A stretch of 64,000 nt of DNA from Castellaniella sp. GTDB lineage: Bacteria; Pseudomonadota; Gammaproteobacteria; Burkholderiales; Burkholderiaceae_B. Made by a program: the position numbers and the translations under genes. Where the stretch lies: assembly GCA_019104865.1 (NCBI GenBank), contig JAHRWZ010000024.1, forward strand, positions 80,882 through 144,881, read 5' to 3'. Below, piece by piece: positions 29,901 to 37,526 of the stretch. The notes under the pieces are model-generated. The model saw nothing but the letters and a program-made list of their open reading frames with translations, was not told the DNA's origin and made no database searches. The first letter of the stretch is position 1. Every line of letters starts with the position of its first letter.

Positions 29901-30157
29901 CCGTTGGAATCGCTGACCGATTCATAATACAGCAGGCCTTTGGCGCCATTGAGCTCGTTCTCGATGATGCTGGATACGCTGGTGGAGACTTCCGAGGCCG
30001 AGGCCCCCGGATACGTGGCGTTGACGTTGACAGACGGCGGCGCCACCTGAGGATACTGCGACACCGCCATGTTCGGAATGGCCATAGCGCCGGCCAGAGC
30101 GATGGCCAGCGCCACCACCCAGGCAAAGATCGGTCGGTCGATGAAAAACAGGGGCAT
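26990..30157 (-). CDS. RND multidrug efflux transporter, HAE1 family (AcrB/MexB-like)
   Basis: The 1055-residue inner membrane pump has twelve transmembrane helices, two large periplasmic loops and the proton-relay aspartates in GILVDDAIVVVENVERIM. N-terminal FFIDRPIFAWVVAL is typical of hydrophobe/amphiphile exporters, and the length fits AcrB/MexB (about 1049). It lies between its membrane fusion protein (44 bp upstream) and outer membrane channel (overlapping downstream), giving the usual MFP-RND-OMF order. Likely exports drugs, dyes or detergents; the actual substrates cannot be read from sequence. No regulator gene adjoins the operon. Confidence 0.95.
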   Translation of the reverse strand: MPLFFIDRPIFAWVVALAIALAGAMAIPNMAVSQYPQVAPPSVNVNATYPGASASEVSTSVSSIIENELNGAKGLLYYESVSDSNGQAQITVTFEPGTNPDLAQVDVQNRLSNVTAKLPAAVVQQGLKVSQSNSSFLMVVTLSSKDGSLNQTALADYITRNIQNPMSRVKGVGKFQLFAAPRAMRVWVDPQKLVGYGLSMAQVNQAIAAQNLVISGGILGSPPNPQSQRVAAPLIVNGQLKTPEEFGDIVLRANPDGSSVRIRDVARVELGSDNYQFGARLNGKPTAAFALSLTPTANALETAKLAKARMAELSKFFPDNITYQIPYDTSPYVDVSIQQVVHTLFEAMVLVFVVMFIFLQNVRYTLIPALVVPVAILGAFAVMLALGFSINVLTMFAMVLAIGILVDDAIVVVENVERIMAEEGLPPREATKKAMPQISGAIVGMTLVLTTVFLPLAFMSGSVGVIYRQFSVAMAVSILFSAFLALSFTPALCATILKPIPKGHQEAKRGFFGWFNRFFHRGTQRYTGWVGRSLKRSLRMMLVFALLVVVMGWMYARLPSSFLPDEDQGYVIANIELPSGATSSRTMDIIQKVEHYFMNLPQVANVIAVQGFSFNGNGLNAAIVFVPLKDFSQRKAPGDAAQAISGAAMGKLLFGLPDSMVIAITPPAISSLGNASGFDLRLEDRGGVGHTALQAAAQQLLGMAAQSPILAQTRITGLGAGPQLRIQIDRAKAAALGVDFSEAANLISTAIGSAYVGKFTNQGWVQNIWVQADQAERMNPDDILRLNAVNAQGGMVPLSSFVSVSWSSGPVQVVRYNGYESIRISGSAAPGYSTGQAMTEMERLVAQLPGGLGYEWTGLSYQEIQAGSQSLILMGLSVLVIFMVLAALYESWAIPLSVMLAVPLGMLGAVLLSSLMGKSNDVYFQVGMVTVIGLAAKNAILIVEFAKDLYASGAGLKEAAIEGARLRFRPILMTSFAFILGVVPLVLANGAGAASQNAVGLGVMGGMLAATPLAVIFVPTFFVVILKLFKTKPKLLGHQAAHIPAVDESSMGDRT

Positions 30158-30201
30158 AAGAGTTCGCCTGTAAACCGGAGAAGAATCGAGGAAACCGGCG
30201 A

Positions 30202-31476
30202 TCAGCCGGCCTTCGCCTGGGATGGGCCGCCTGCCTCAGGCTTTTGGCCCGAGGATTTTCCGGCTGGCGCGGCCTGCCCGGCCGGGCCTGCGGCCGCAGG
30301 CTGGGCGCCGGGGTGCGCGCCCGTCGGCTCGCCCGCCTTCCAGGGCATGGGCTGGACCGGCGCGCCCGGACGGATCTTCTGGAAACCCTCGACCACGACC
30401 TGATCGCCCGCCTTCACGCCTTGATAGACGATATAGCCCTGCCCGGAACGCGGACCGACCTTGATGGGAGTGAAAGCCGCCTTGCCATCCTGCACCAGCA
30501 CCACGGTATTGTTGCCGTCCGCGGTGCGCTGAACCGCCTGTTCCGGCACGACCAGAGCCTGCGGATCCACTCCCTGCGCCAGGCGCACACGGACATAGAG
30601 CCCCGGCAGCAGGATCTGCTCTGGATTGGGAAACAGTGCCCGCAGATTGACCTGACCGGTGCCGGGATCCACCGCGATACCCGAGAACAGCAGCTTGCCC
30701 GGATGCCGGTAGACGCTGCCATCTTCCAGCAGCACGTCGGCGCGGGTATTGCCTTCGGTGTCCGGCTTCACGATGCCGTCGGCGATCTGCCGCCGCAACG
30801 CGGCAATCTGCGCCACCGGCTGGGTGATGTCGACATAGACCTCGTTGAATCGATGGACGGTGGCCAGGGGGGTCGCCGAGGTGGCGCTGACCAGCGCCCC
30901 GACGGTCACGAGGGATTTGCCGATCTGCCCGTCGATGGGCGATGTGACGCGGGTATAGCCCAGATTGATCTCGGCGGCTTCCAGGGCGGCTTTGGCTGCG
31001 GCGACGGTCGCGTCGGTCTGCCGGGCCTGGGCGACGGCGTTGTCGTAGTCCTGCTGGCTGACGGCATGCTGCTTGATCAGCGCGGCAAAACGCTGTGCCT
31101 GCAGTTTCGCCGTCAGTGCGGCGGCCTGCGCGTTCTTCAGCTGGGCGGCGGCCTGATCACGGGCGGCCCGATAGGGTGCCGGATCGATTGTGTACAACAG
31201 CTGACCGGATTTGACCCGGCCACCCTGCTCGAACTCGATCGACTGGACGATGCCGTTGACCCGCGCGTGGATCTCGGCGTCCTCGATCGCGGCGACGCGG
31301 CCCGGAAGTTCCGTGTTCACCGTGGCGGACTGAGGCTGGATCTGGACGACACTGACAGGCACCTTCATGCCCTGCATACCCTGTTGAGGTTTCTCGCTGC
31401 AAGCCGCCAGTAACAACAGCAGCCCCATCGCCATCGGTGTCAAAATCCGACGCGTGGGCAGTCGCGAAAAGGTCAT
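30202..31476 (-). CDS. RND efflux membrane fusion protein (AcrA/MexA family)
   Basis: The 424-residue periplasmic adaptor has a lipoprotein signal (Cys26 in LLAAC), a lipoyl-like barrel split by an alpha-helical hairpin (about residues 100-170, rich in Ala/Gln with coiled-coil character) and a beta-barrel domain. The C-terminus is a Pro/Ala/Gly-rich tail from about residue 385. It bridges the RND pump and outer channel. GGAG nine bases upstream supports the start. It is the first gene of the efflux operon; the 188-bp region upstream should hold the promoter, but I found no convincing boxes. Confidence 0.93.
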   Translation of the reverse strand: MTFSRLPTRRILTPMAMGLLLLLAACSEKPQQGMQGMKVPVSVVQIQPQSATVNTELPGRVAAIEDAEIHARVNGIVQSIEFEQGGRVKSGQLLYTIDPAPYRAARDQAAAQLKNAQAAALTAKLQAQRFAALIKQHAVSQQDYDNAVAQARQTDATVAAAKAALEAAEINLGYTRVTSPIDGQIGKSLVTVGALVSATSATPLATVHRFNEVYVDITQPVAQIAALRRQIADGIVKPDTEGNTRADVLLEDGSVYRHPGKLLFSGIAVDPGTGQVNLRALFPNPEQILLPGLYVRVRLAQGVDPQALVVPEQAVQRTADGNNTVVLVQDGKAAFTPIKVGPRSGQGYIVYQGVKAGDQVVVEGFQKIRPGAPVQPMPWKAGEPTGAHPGAQPAAAGPAGQAAPAGKSSGQKPEAGGPSQAKAG

Positions 31477-31664
31477 GTGAAAGCTCCAGAAATCTTGGTT
31501 TCGTTTGAAAAATGTCGTGCCAAATCAGCACCGGCAATACCGCTGATACCACCAGCGTCCACCAGCCAGGATCCCTCGGAGTATAAGTGGAAAACCCTGA
31601 TGACCTGTGGGGGAAATGTCCAGGACGCGCCGGCGCACTGTATTCGTATCCGTTAAAAACAATC

Positions 31665-32459
31665 TCAACCGAGAAGCAAGGTATCGTCGGCAAGTTCCTC
31701 GCCACGCACGCGCTCGAACATGGCCAGCAGGTCGGGCACGTCCAGTCCCTGGCGGGCTTCCCCTTGGACATCGAGCACCACCCGCCCCTGGTGCAGCATC
31801 ACGGTGCGGTCACCCACGTCCAGCGCCTGACGCATGCTGTGCGTGACCATCATGGTGGTCAGGCCCTGTTCGGCCACGATCCGTGCAGTAAGTTCCAGCA
31901 CGAACTGAGCGGTACGGGGATCGAGGGCGGCCGTGTGTTCATCCAGCAGCAGGATGCGCGAAGGCCGCAAGGCGGCCATCAGCAGACTGACCGCCTGACG
32001 CTGCCCACCGGACAGCAGGCCGATCCGGTCGGTCAGGCGATTTTCCAGCCCCAGCCCCAGCGCGACCAGGCGTTCGCGAAACAATACGCGCATTTCCTCG
32101 CGCACGGCACGGCGCAGGCTGCGGAACTGCCCTCGTCCCAGCGCCAGCGACATATTTTCTTCGATGGTCAGGTTTTCGCAGGTGCCGGCCATCGGATCCT
32201 GAAACACCCGGGCGACCTTGCGCGCCCGATCCCAGACGGGCTGTCGGGTGACGTCCTCGCCGTCGATCAGGATGACTCCGCTGTCGACCGTCTGCTCGCC
32301 GGAGATGGCGTTCAGGAAGGTGGATTTGCCCGCCCCATTGGATCCGATCACGGTGACGAACTGGCCGGCCGGTATATCCAGTGACATGCCGCGCAAGGCC
32401 TGGGTCTCGATCGGGGTGCCCGGATTGAAGGTGAGTTGCAGATTCTGTGCGCTCAGCAT
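31665..32459 (-). CDS. ABC transporter ATP-binding protein (TrpZ-like)
   Basis: The 264-residue ATPase has Walker A GSNGAGKST, the Q-loop, signature LSGGQRQAVSLL, Walker B ILLLDEHTAAL and the H-loop histidine in MMVTHS. The Walker B glutamate is followed by His rather than the commoner Pro, as seen in this transporter subfamily. It overlaps neither neighbour but follows the permease by 3 bp. With the permease and the ABC_sub_bind-type binding protein it forms a transporter of the type called TrpXYZ in streptococci; the substrate there is thought to be tryptophan, and is inferred here. Confidence 0.9.
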   Translation of the reverse strand: MLSAQNLQLTFNPGTPIETQALRGMSLDIPAGQFVTVIGSNGAGKSTFLNAISGEQTVDSGVILIDGEDVTRQPVWDRARKVARVFQDPMAGTCENLTIEENMSLALGRGQFRSLRRAVREEMRVLFRERLVALGLGLENRLTDRIGLLSGGQRQAVSLLMAALRPSRILLLDEHTAALDPRTAQFVLELTARIVAEQGLTTMMVTHSMRQALDVGDRTVMLHQGRVVLDVQGEARQGLDVPDLLAMFERVRGEELADDTLLLG

Positions 32460-32462
32460 GGC

Positions 32463-33350
32463 TCAGGCCCTCTTTTTCAGCAAACGCTGTTTGACCAGCG
32501 GGATGACCAGCGCCACCGTGACGAGCACGGCCGTCACCAGGTTCAGGTCCTGGGCCTTCAGCCCCACGAAATCCGCGTTCAGCGCCAGCGCAATGAAGAA
32601 ACGGTACAAGACCGCACCGATCACCACGGCCAGCGTGGCGAGCATGAGGCGTCGGGTCGGCAGGATCGACTCGCCGATGATGACGGCGGCCAGACCGATC
32701 ACAATGGTGCCGATCCCCATCGAGATATCGGCCCCGCCCTGGGATTGGGCGAACAGCGCCCCCGCCAGGCCGCACAGGGCGTTGGAGATCGCCATGCCCA
32801 GCAGGATCATGCGTCCCGTGTGGATGCCCTGGGACCGCGCCATGCGGGGGTTGGAGCCTGTCGAGCGCATCGCCAGGCCTACCTGCGTGGCGAAGAACCA
32901 GTCCAGCAGCAATTTGACTGCGACGACCAGCGCCAGCAGGATCAGGGGCCTCGCGATGTAGTCCTCCATCCCGGCGGGCTGCAGCTGGGTGAACACGGTG
33001 GGGTCGGTGATCAGAGGCACGTTCGGCGCACTCATGACACGCAGGTTGATGGAATACAGCGCGATCATCACCAGAATGCTGGCCAGCAGGTCCATGATCT
33101 TGAGGCTGACGTTGAGCCAACCGGTAACCACACCCGCCAGGCCAGCCGCGAGGGTGGCTGCCAGTGTCGCCAGGAACGGATCCACCCCATGATGAATCAG
33201 GATGGCCGCCGTGGCGCCACCCAGGGGAAAGCTGCCATCGACGGTCAGATCGGGGAAATTCAGCACCCGAAAGGAGATGAGGACGCCCAGCGCGACCAGA
33301 CCGAAGATCAGCCCGATCTCGAGCGCTCCCCACATGGAATAAATGGACAT
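32463..33350 (-). CDS. ABC transporter permease (TrpY-like, branched-chain/ribose type fold)
   Basis: The 295-residue protein has eight or nine hydrophobic segments and belongs to the BPD_transp_2 permeases (features: FRVLNFPDLTVDGSFPLGGA near the N-terminus, GLAMRSTGSNPRMARSQGI in the coupling loop). It is paired with the ATPase 3 bp downstream. A 138-bp gap with a hairpin separates it from the binding-protein gene upstream. It carries the solute across the inner membrane. Confidence 0.9.
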   Translation of the reverse strand: MSIYSMWGALEIGLIFGLVALGVLISFRVLNFPDLTVDGSFPLGGATAAILIHHGVDPFLATLAATLAAGLAGVVTGWLNVSLKIMDLLASILVMIALYSINLRVMSAPNVPLITDPTVFTQLQPAGMEDYIARPLILLALVVAVKLLLDWFFATQVGLAMRSTGSNPRMARSQGIHTGRMILLGMAISNALCGLAGALFAQSQGGADISMGIGTIVIGLAAVIIGESILPTRRLMLATLAVVIGAVLYRFFIALALNADFVGLKAQDLNLVTAVLVTVALVIPLVKQRLLKKRA

Positions 33351-33395
33351 GAAGATCCCTGTGATACGTAAAGCCGCCAGCCCGGATAAGGATCA

Positions 33396-33411
33396 GGCCG
33401 CCAAGGCGGCC
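33396..33411 (-). promoter_or_regulatory. Intercistronic hairpin between binding protein and permease genes
   Basis: A perfect inverted repeat (GGCCGCC, AA, GGCGGCC) lies in the 138-bp gap between the binding-protein stop and permease start. Such hairpins commonly protect the upstream mRNA so that the binding protein is made in excess; no T tract follows. The rest of the gap shows nothing else. Confidence 0.4.
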
Positions 33412-33488
33412 CGCAAGCGGGGAATCCGGCGTTCAGGCCGTCCGGCCGCCGCACGGTGGAATGTGGCGGACCCGGCGCAACCGGCTGC

Positions 33489-34460
33489 TTACTGAATGAC
33501 CTTGGCCGCCGATTTGACCAGGGTGTCGGGTAGCGTCACGCCCTGCTTTTTGGCTGCCGACAGGTTCACGTAGAGTTCCTGTTTGGCGCTGGTTTCCGAG
33601 GCGATATCGCCCGGTTTCTCGCCCTTCAGGATGCGCACGACGAGCGCCCCGGTCTGCAGGCCCAGGTCATGATAATTGACGCCCATGGCGGCAACCGCGC
33701 CGCGCTTGACGCTGTCGGTATCGGAGGCGACCAGCGGGATTTTTGCCGAGTCCCCGACCTTCACCAGCGATTCGTAGGCCCACACCACGTTGTTGTCGGT
33801 ATTGGTGTAGATAACGTCGACCTTGCCCACCAGGCTGCGGGCCGCCGCGCCGACATCCACTGTGCGAGCGGCTGTCGCCTCGATCAGGCTCATGCCGGAT
33901 TTCGGCAGCAATTCACGCAGCTGTTTGACCACAACCACGGAATTGGCCTCGCCCGGGTTGTAGACCATGCCGACCTTTTTTGCGTTGGGCACGACCTTTT
34001 TGATGAGATCGATCTGCTTGTCCAGCGACAGCGCGTCGGACACGCCGGTCACGTTGATGCCGGAAGGACCCCAGGAAGGCACGAGCTGGGCGGCGACGGG
34101 ATCGGTGACCGCCGAATAGACCACCGGGATGTTCTTCGTCGCGGCCACCACAGCCTGGGCGGACGGCGTGGCGATCGCCACGATTACGTCGGGCTTGTCG
34201 CCCACGAACTTGCGAGCGATCTGAGCAGCGATTGCGGTGTTGCCCTGCGCGGTCTGGAACTGCCATTTGAGACCCTTGGCCTCTGTGTAGCCAGCCTTCT
34301 TGAGGGCCTCGTGCACACCATCCTTCACGGAATCCAGGGCGGGATGTTCGACGATGGAAGTCACCGCCACTGACTGAGCCTGGGCCTGTGACGCTGCCAG
34401 CGCGCCCACCAGGGCCGCTGCACCGGCGAGCTGACGAAGGATGGATTGCGGATTCTTCAT
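33489..34460 (-). CDS. ABC transporter substrate-binding protein (TrpX-like, ABC_sub_bind family)
   Basis: The 323-residue periplasmic protein has a Sec signal peptide (about residues 1-28, ending SQAQAQ) and two Rossmann-like lobes of the ABC_sub_bind family (pfam04392 type), with VAVTSIVEHPALDSVKDGV near the start and YTNTDNNVVWAYESLVKVG in the second lobe. Members in Gram-positives bind tryptophan or related aromatics. The adjacent trpF gene 55 bp upstream would suit a tryptophan-related role, but the ligand is not proven. A good ribosome binding site (AGGAA) precedes the ATG. Confidence 0.9.
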   Translation of the reverse strand: MKNPQSILRQLAGAAALVGALAASQAQAQSVAVTSIVEHPALDSVKDGVHEALKKAGYTEAKGLKWQFQTAQGNTAIAAQIARKFVGDKPDVIVAIATPSAQAVVAATKNIPVVYSAVTDPVAAQLVPSWGPSGINVTGVSDALSLDKQIDLIKKVVPNAKKVGMVYNPGEANSVVVVKQLRELLPKSGMSLIEATAARTVDVGAAARSLVGKVDVIYTNTDNNVVWAYESLVKVGDSAKIPLVASDTDSVKRGAVAAMGVNYHDLGLQTGALVVRILKGEKPGDIASETSAKQELYVNLSAAKKQGVTLPDTLVKSAAKVIQ

Positions 34461-34482
34461 ATGAGGTTCCTATCGGATTATT

Positions 34483-34507
34483 CCGCAGGGACGGGTCCCT
34501 GATGCGG
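34483..34507 (-). promoter_or_regulatory. Hairpin between trpF and the binding-protein gene
   Basis: A stem of GGGA/TCCC with an outer CCGCA/TGCGG pairing and a 3-nt bulge sits in the 55-bp gap, ahead of the AGGAA ribosome binding site. No T tract. It may be a weak terminator or a processing site dividing trpF from the transporter genes. Confidence 0.3.
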
Positions 34508-34515
34508 CAATCATT

Positions 34516-35178
34516 TTACGACAGCCGATCGGCCACGCGTACGGCGTGCATGAAGTCGCGGATCCGGGTCGCGTCCTTGATCCCCGGCGCGGACTCCACA
34601 CCGCTGCTGACGTCGACGGCAAACGGATGCCAGTCCGCGATCCCTTGCCCCACACAATCCGCGTTCAACCCCCCTGAGAGCACCAGCGCCGGCGCAGCAG
34701 CGCCCCGGGGAACGGCGGCCAGCAAGGCGGGGTCGAAGCGGCTGCCGCTGCCGCCATACCCGGGACTGAAACTGTCGAAGAGCCAGCCGCTGGCGCGCTG
34801 ATAATCCTGACAGTGCGCCGCCAGCCCTTCCGGCGTGTCCAGCCCGGGTGCGCCGACGCGAAAAGCCTTCAGGTAGCGCACACCAAACTGTTCGCAAAAC
34901 GCGGGCGATTCCTCGCCATGGAACTGCAACAGGTCGGGACGCACGACATCCAGCACGCGCGCCACATCCTGCTCGGCCGGATTGACGAACAGGACGACAG
35001 CGGACACGAATGCCGGCACCTGGGCGCGCAAGGCCGCCGCTTGTTCCAGGGTGAGGACCCGGCGGCTGGCCGGGTAGAACACCAGGCCGATGGCGTCGGC
35101 GCCCGCTGCGACGGCAGCCTGCAAATCCTGCGACCGCGTCAGGCCGCAGATTTTGACGCGCGTGCGGGCGGCGGTCAT
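34516..35178 (-). CDS. trpF: Phosphoribosylanthranilate isomerase
   Basis: TrpF performs the Amadori rearrangement of phosphoribosylanthranilate in tryptophan synthesis. The 220-residue TIM-barrel protein has the catalytic Cys in VKICGLTRSQD, the general-acid Asp region SGVESAPGIKDATRI near the C-terminus and LSGGLN for phosphate binding. Its start overlaps the TRAP transporter gene by 4 bp (ATGA). trpB and trpA, which often follow trpF in betaproteobacteria, are absent; a TrpX-type transporter follows instead. Confidence 0.95.
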   Translation of the reverse strand: MTAARTRVKICGLTRSQDLQAAVAAGADAIGLVFYPASRRVLTLEQAAALRAQVPAFVSAVVLFVNPAEQDVARVLDVVRPDLLQFHGEESPAFCEQFGVRYLKAFRVGAPGLDTPEGLAAHCQDYQRASGWLFDSFSPGYGGSGSRFDPALLAAVPRGAAAPALVLSGGLNADCVGQGIADWHPFAVDVSSGVESAPGIKDATRIRDFMHAVRVADRLS

Positions 35179-36842
35179 TGGAACGCCCCCGAGCCCTCGC
35201 CCGAGCCATACGTATCCTGGCCATAGGCGCTATCCTGCCCAAACTGGATCGAGTCCGGATTGACGACCGGGCCACTGCTCTTGTAGTGCGTCACCATGCC
35301 CGGGAAGGCCAGCACCGAGATCACCATCAGGATCTGGATGATGATGAAGGGAATCGATCCCCAGTAGATCTGGGACGTGGTGACCTTGGCGATCAGTTTG
35401 CCCGTGAGACGATCGCGGTAGTCTTCCTTGGGGGCGACCGACCGCAGATAGAACAGGGCGAAACCAAAGGGCGGGTGGACGAAAGAGGTCTGCATATTGA
35501 CGGCCAGCAGCACGCCAAACCAGATCAGGTCGATACCCATTTTGTCGGCCACCGGCCCCAGCAGCGGCACGATGATGAAGGCCAGCTCGAAGAAGTCCAG
35601 GAAGAAGGCCAGGAAGAAAGTGATCAGGCTGACCACGACCAGAAAACCGAGCTCGCCGCCGGGAATGTGCAGCAGCAGCTGCTCGACCCAGAGGTCGCCA
35701 TTGATGCCCCGAAAGCTGAGGCTGAACACCGTGGATCCGACCAGGATGAAGATCACGAAGCAGGTCAGGCGAGCCGTGCTTTCCATGGCCTGACGCAGCT
35801 GCGACGCGGAAAAACGCCGCCGCGACACCGCCATGATCAGGGCGCCAACCGCACCCATGGCGCCGCCTTCCGTGGGCGTGGCCACGCCGATGAAGATCGT
35901 GCCCAGCACCAGGAAGATCAGGGCCAGCGGCGGGATCATCACGAACACGACCTGCTCGGCCAGGGACGAGAGCCAATGCAGGCGCAGCAGACGGTTGCCC
36001 AAGGCCATGGCCAGCGCGCAAGCGCCCCAGATCAGCAGGATGAGGACGACCCGCTCATCCACCGGAATGTCGGTGTGCGAACGGAAGTAATAGGCGGAGC
36101 CCCAATACGCAGCCGCTGCGGCAATCACCGTCAGTACCAGCAGGGAACGCAGGCCGCGCCGGCCATGTGCATCGACCTCGCCCCGCGCTTCGGGCGGCAG
36201 CGCGGGGACCTGGCTGGGACGAAAGAACGCCACCAGAAAGACATAGACCATGTAGACGCCCGCCAGCGCGAGGCCCGGCAGCATGGCGCCCCGATACATG
36301 TCGCCGATGGAACGCCCCAACTGGTCGGCCAGCACGATGAGCACCAGGGACGGCGGAATGATCTGCGACAGGGTGCCGGAGGCGGCGATGACGCCGGAGG
36401 CCAGCCGGCGGTCGTAGCCGTACCGCAGCATGATCGGCAGCGATATCAGCCCCATCGAGATGACCGAGGCGGACACGACGCCGGTCGTGGCCGCCAGCAG
36501 CGCTCCCACAAAAATGACGGCAATCGCCAGGCCGCCGCGCAACGGCCCGAAGAGCCGCCCAATCGTGTCGAGCAGATCCTCGGCCATCCCCGATCGCTCG
36601 AGGATCAGACCCATGAAGGTGAAGAATGGCACGGCCAGCAGGCTGTCGTTGCTGACGATGCCGAAGATCCGCTGTGGCAACGCCTGAAACAGCAGCGGGC
36701 TCATCAGATTCAGATCGACGGCCACCAGGCCGTAGAGCACCCCGGTCGCCGCCAGGGAAAACGCCACTGGAAACCCCAGCAGCAGGAACACGATCAGGTT
36801 GAAGAACATGATCGGGGCGAGATTGCCGACGAGAAACTCCAT
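35175..36842 (-). CDS. TRAP transporter large permease subunit (DctM family)
   Basis: The 555-residue integral membrane protein has some twelve to fourteen helices and the DctM signature regions (GFPVAFSLAATGVLYG, PFFTFMGLILERSGMAEDLL, GTIFIGVATPTEGGAMGAVG). With DctQ it forms the sodium-driven membrane part of a TRAP importer for carboxylates or related acids. It is longer than typical DctM (about 430), with an extra loop (about residues 215-295) and a Gly/Ser/Gln tail after residue 525. The ATG at 36842 lies 2 bp after the dctQ stop. No periplasmic DctP gene is nearby. Confidence 0.92.
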   Translation of the reverse strand: MEFLVGNLAPIMFFNLIVFLLLGFPVAFSLAATGVLYGLVAVDLNLMSPLLFQALPQRIFGIVSNDSLLAVPFFTFMGLILERSGMAEDLLDTIGRLFGPLRGGLAIAVIFVGALLAATTGVVSASVISMGLISLPIMLRYGYDRRLASGVIAASGTLSQIIPPSLVLIVLADQLGRSIGDMYRGAMLPGLALAGVYMVYVFLVAFFRPSQVPALPPEARGEVDAHGRRGLRSLLVLTVIAAAAAYWGSAYYFRSHTDIPVDERVVLILLIWGACALAMALGNRLLRLHWLSSLAEQVVFVMIPPLALIFLVLGTIFIGVATPTEGGAMGAVGALIMAVSRRRFSASQLRQAMESTARLTCFVIFILVGSTVFSLSFRGINGDLWVEQLLLHIPGGELGFLVVVSLITFFLAFFLDFFELAFIIVPLLGPVADKMGIDLIWFGVLLAVNMQTSFVHPPFGFALFYLRSVAPKEDYRDRLTGKLIAKVTTSQIYWGSIPFIIIQILMVISVLAFPGMVTHYKSSGPVVNPDSIQFGQDSAYGQDTYGSGEGSGAFQ

Positions 36843-36844
36843 GT

Positions 36845-37459
36845 TCAACGCCCCGGTTTGGATTCAATGGATTGGCCCGCCTGCCGCTGAGCCAGGATAT
36901 CTTCGACGAGGGCTTCCTCGTCGCTCTTGCCGCTGGAGACCCGCATGGGATTCGCACACGCCCCCCGCAGAAAACCGATGCACTTGATCAGATGCGACAC
37001 CCCCGCCAGGACCAGCAAGGCAAAGCCGACCGGAATCAGCAGCTTGGCCGGCCAGCGGATCAGGCCTTCGGTATTCGAGGACAGTTCGTGGGTGATGTAC
37101 GATTCCCAGAAAAACGGGATCGACAGCCACAGAACCAGACAGGCGGCGGGGAACAAAAAGAACAGAAGACCGAAGATCTCGATGAAGATCTGCGTGCGCT
37201 CGGGCAGCTTTTGCGACAGTACGTCCACCCGGACGTGCTCGTTGCGCAGGAAGGTATAGCCGGCCGCCAGCAGGAAGATGGCGCCAAACAGATACCACTG
37301 CAGTTCCAGCCAGGCGTTGGAACTGAGGCTGAACACTTTGCGCATGACTGCATTGCCCGCGCTGATGATGGCGACGATCAGCACCAGCCAGGTCACCGCC
37401 CGCCCCACCAGGGTATTCAGGGCATCGATCCACCCTGAAAGCTTCAGAAGAATTTTCAT
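36845..37459 (-). CDS. TRAP transporter small permease subunit (DctQ family)
   Basis: The 204-residue protein has four transmembrane helices with the DctQ pattern (WLVLIVAIISAGNAVMRK, NAWLELQWYLFGAIFLLAAGYTF, NEHVRVDVL). I start at the ATG at 37459; the open frame continues upstream but only across the intergenic hairpin and into truA. It is followed 2 bp later by dctM. The C-terminal 35 residues are hydrophilic. The substrate is unknown. Confidence 0.9.
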   Translation of the reverse strand: MKILLKLSGWIDALNTLVGRAVTWLVLIVAIISAGNAVMRKVFSLSSNAWLELQWYLFGAIFLLAAGYTFLRNEHVRVDVLSQKLPERTQIFIEIFGLLFFLFPAACLVLWLSIPFFWESYITHELSSNTEGLIRWPAKLLIPVGFALLVLAGVSHLIKCIGFLRGACANPMRVSSGKSDEEALVEDILAQRQAGQSIESKPGR

Positions 37460-37484
37460 TGCTCGTCCCAGAGACAGGAAACAC

Positions 37485-37504
37485 CGGGACACGAGCCTGT
37501 CCCG
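37485..37504 (-). terminator. Hairpin between truA and dctQ
   Basis: A perfect 7-bp stem (CGGGACA/TGTCCCG) with a 6-nt loop lies in the 67-bp gap after truA. On the minus strand it is followed by GTGTTTCC, a poor U tract. It may end the leu-asd-fimV-truA transcript or act as a processing site. Confidence 0.4.
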
Positions 37505-37526
37505 ACCGGTAACAAAACGCTCAATT

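Noticed and set aside
28259..30403. A 714-codon plus-strand open frame opposite the RND pump
   Set aside because: Its His/Arg/Gln-rich composition is the antisense of a membrane protein, and it crosses the boundary between two genes.
31477..31664. Promoter boxes for the efflux operon
   Set aside because: TATACT occurs on the minus strand in the gap, but no -35 lies 16-18 bp from it, so no promoter was called.
35178..36890. A 570-codon plus-strand open frame opposite dctM
   Set aside because: It is the antisense image of hydrophobic dctM codons, extremely rich in His, Asp, Gln and Arg.
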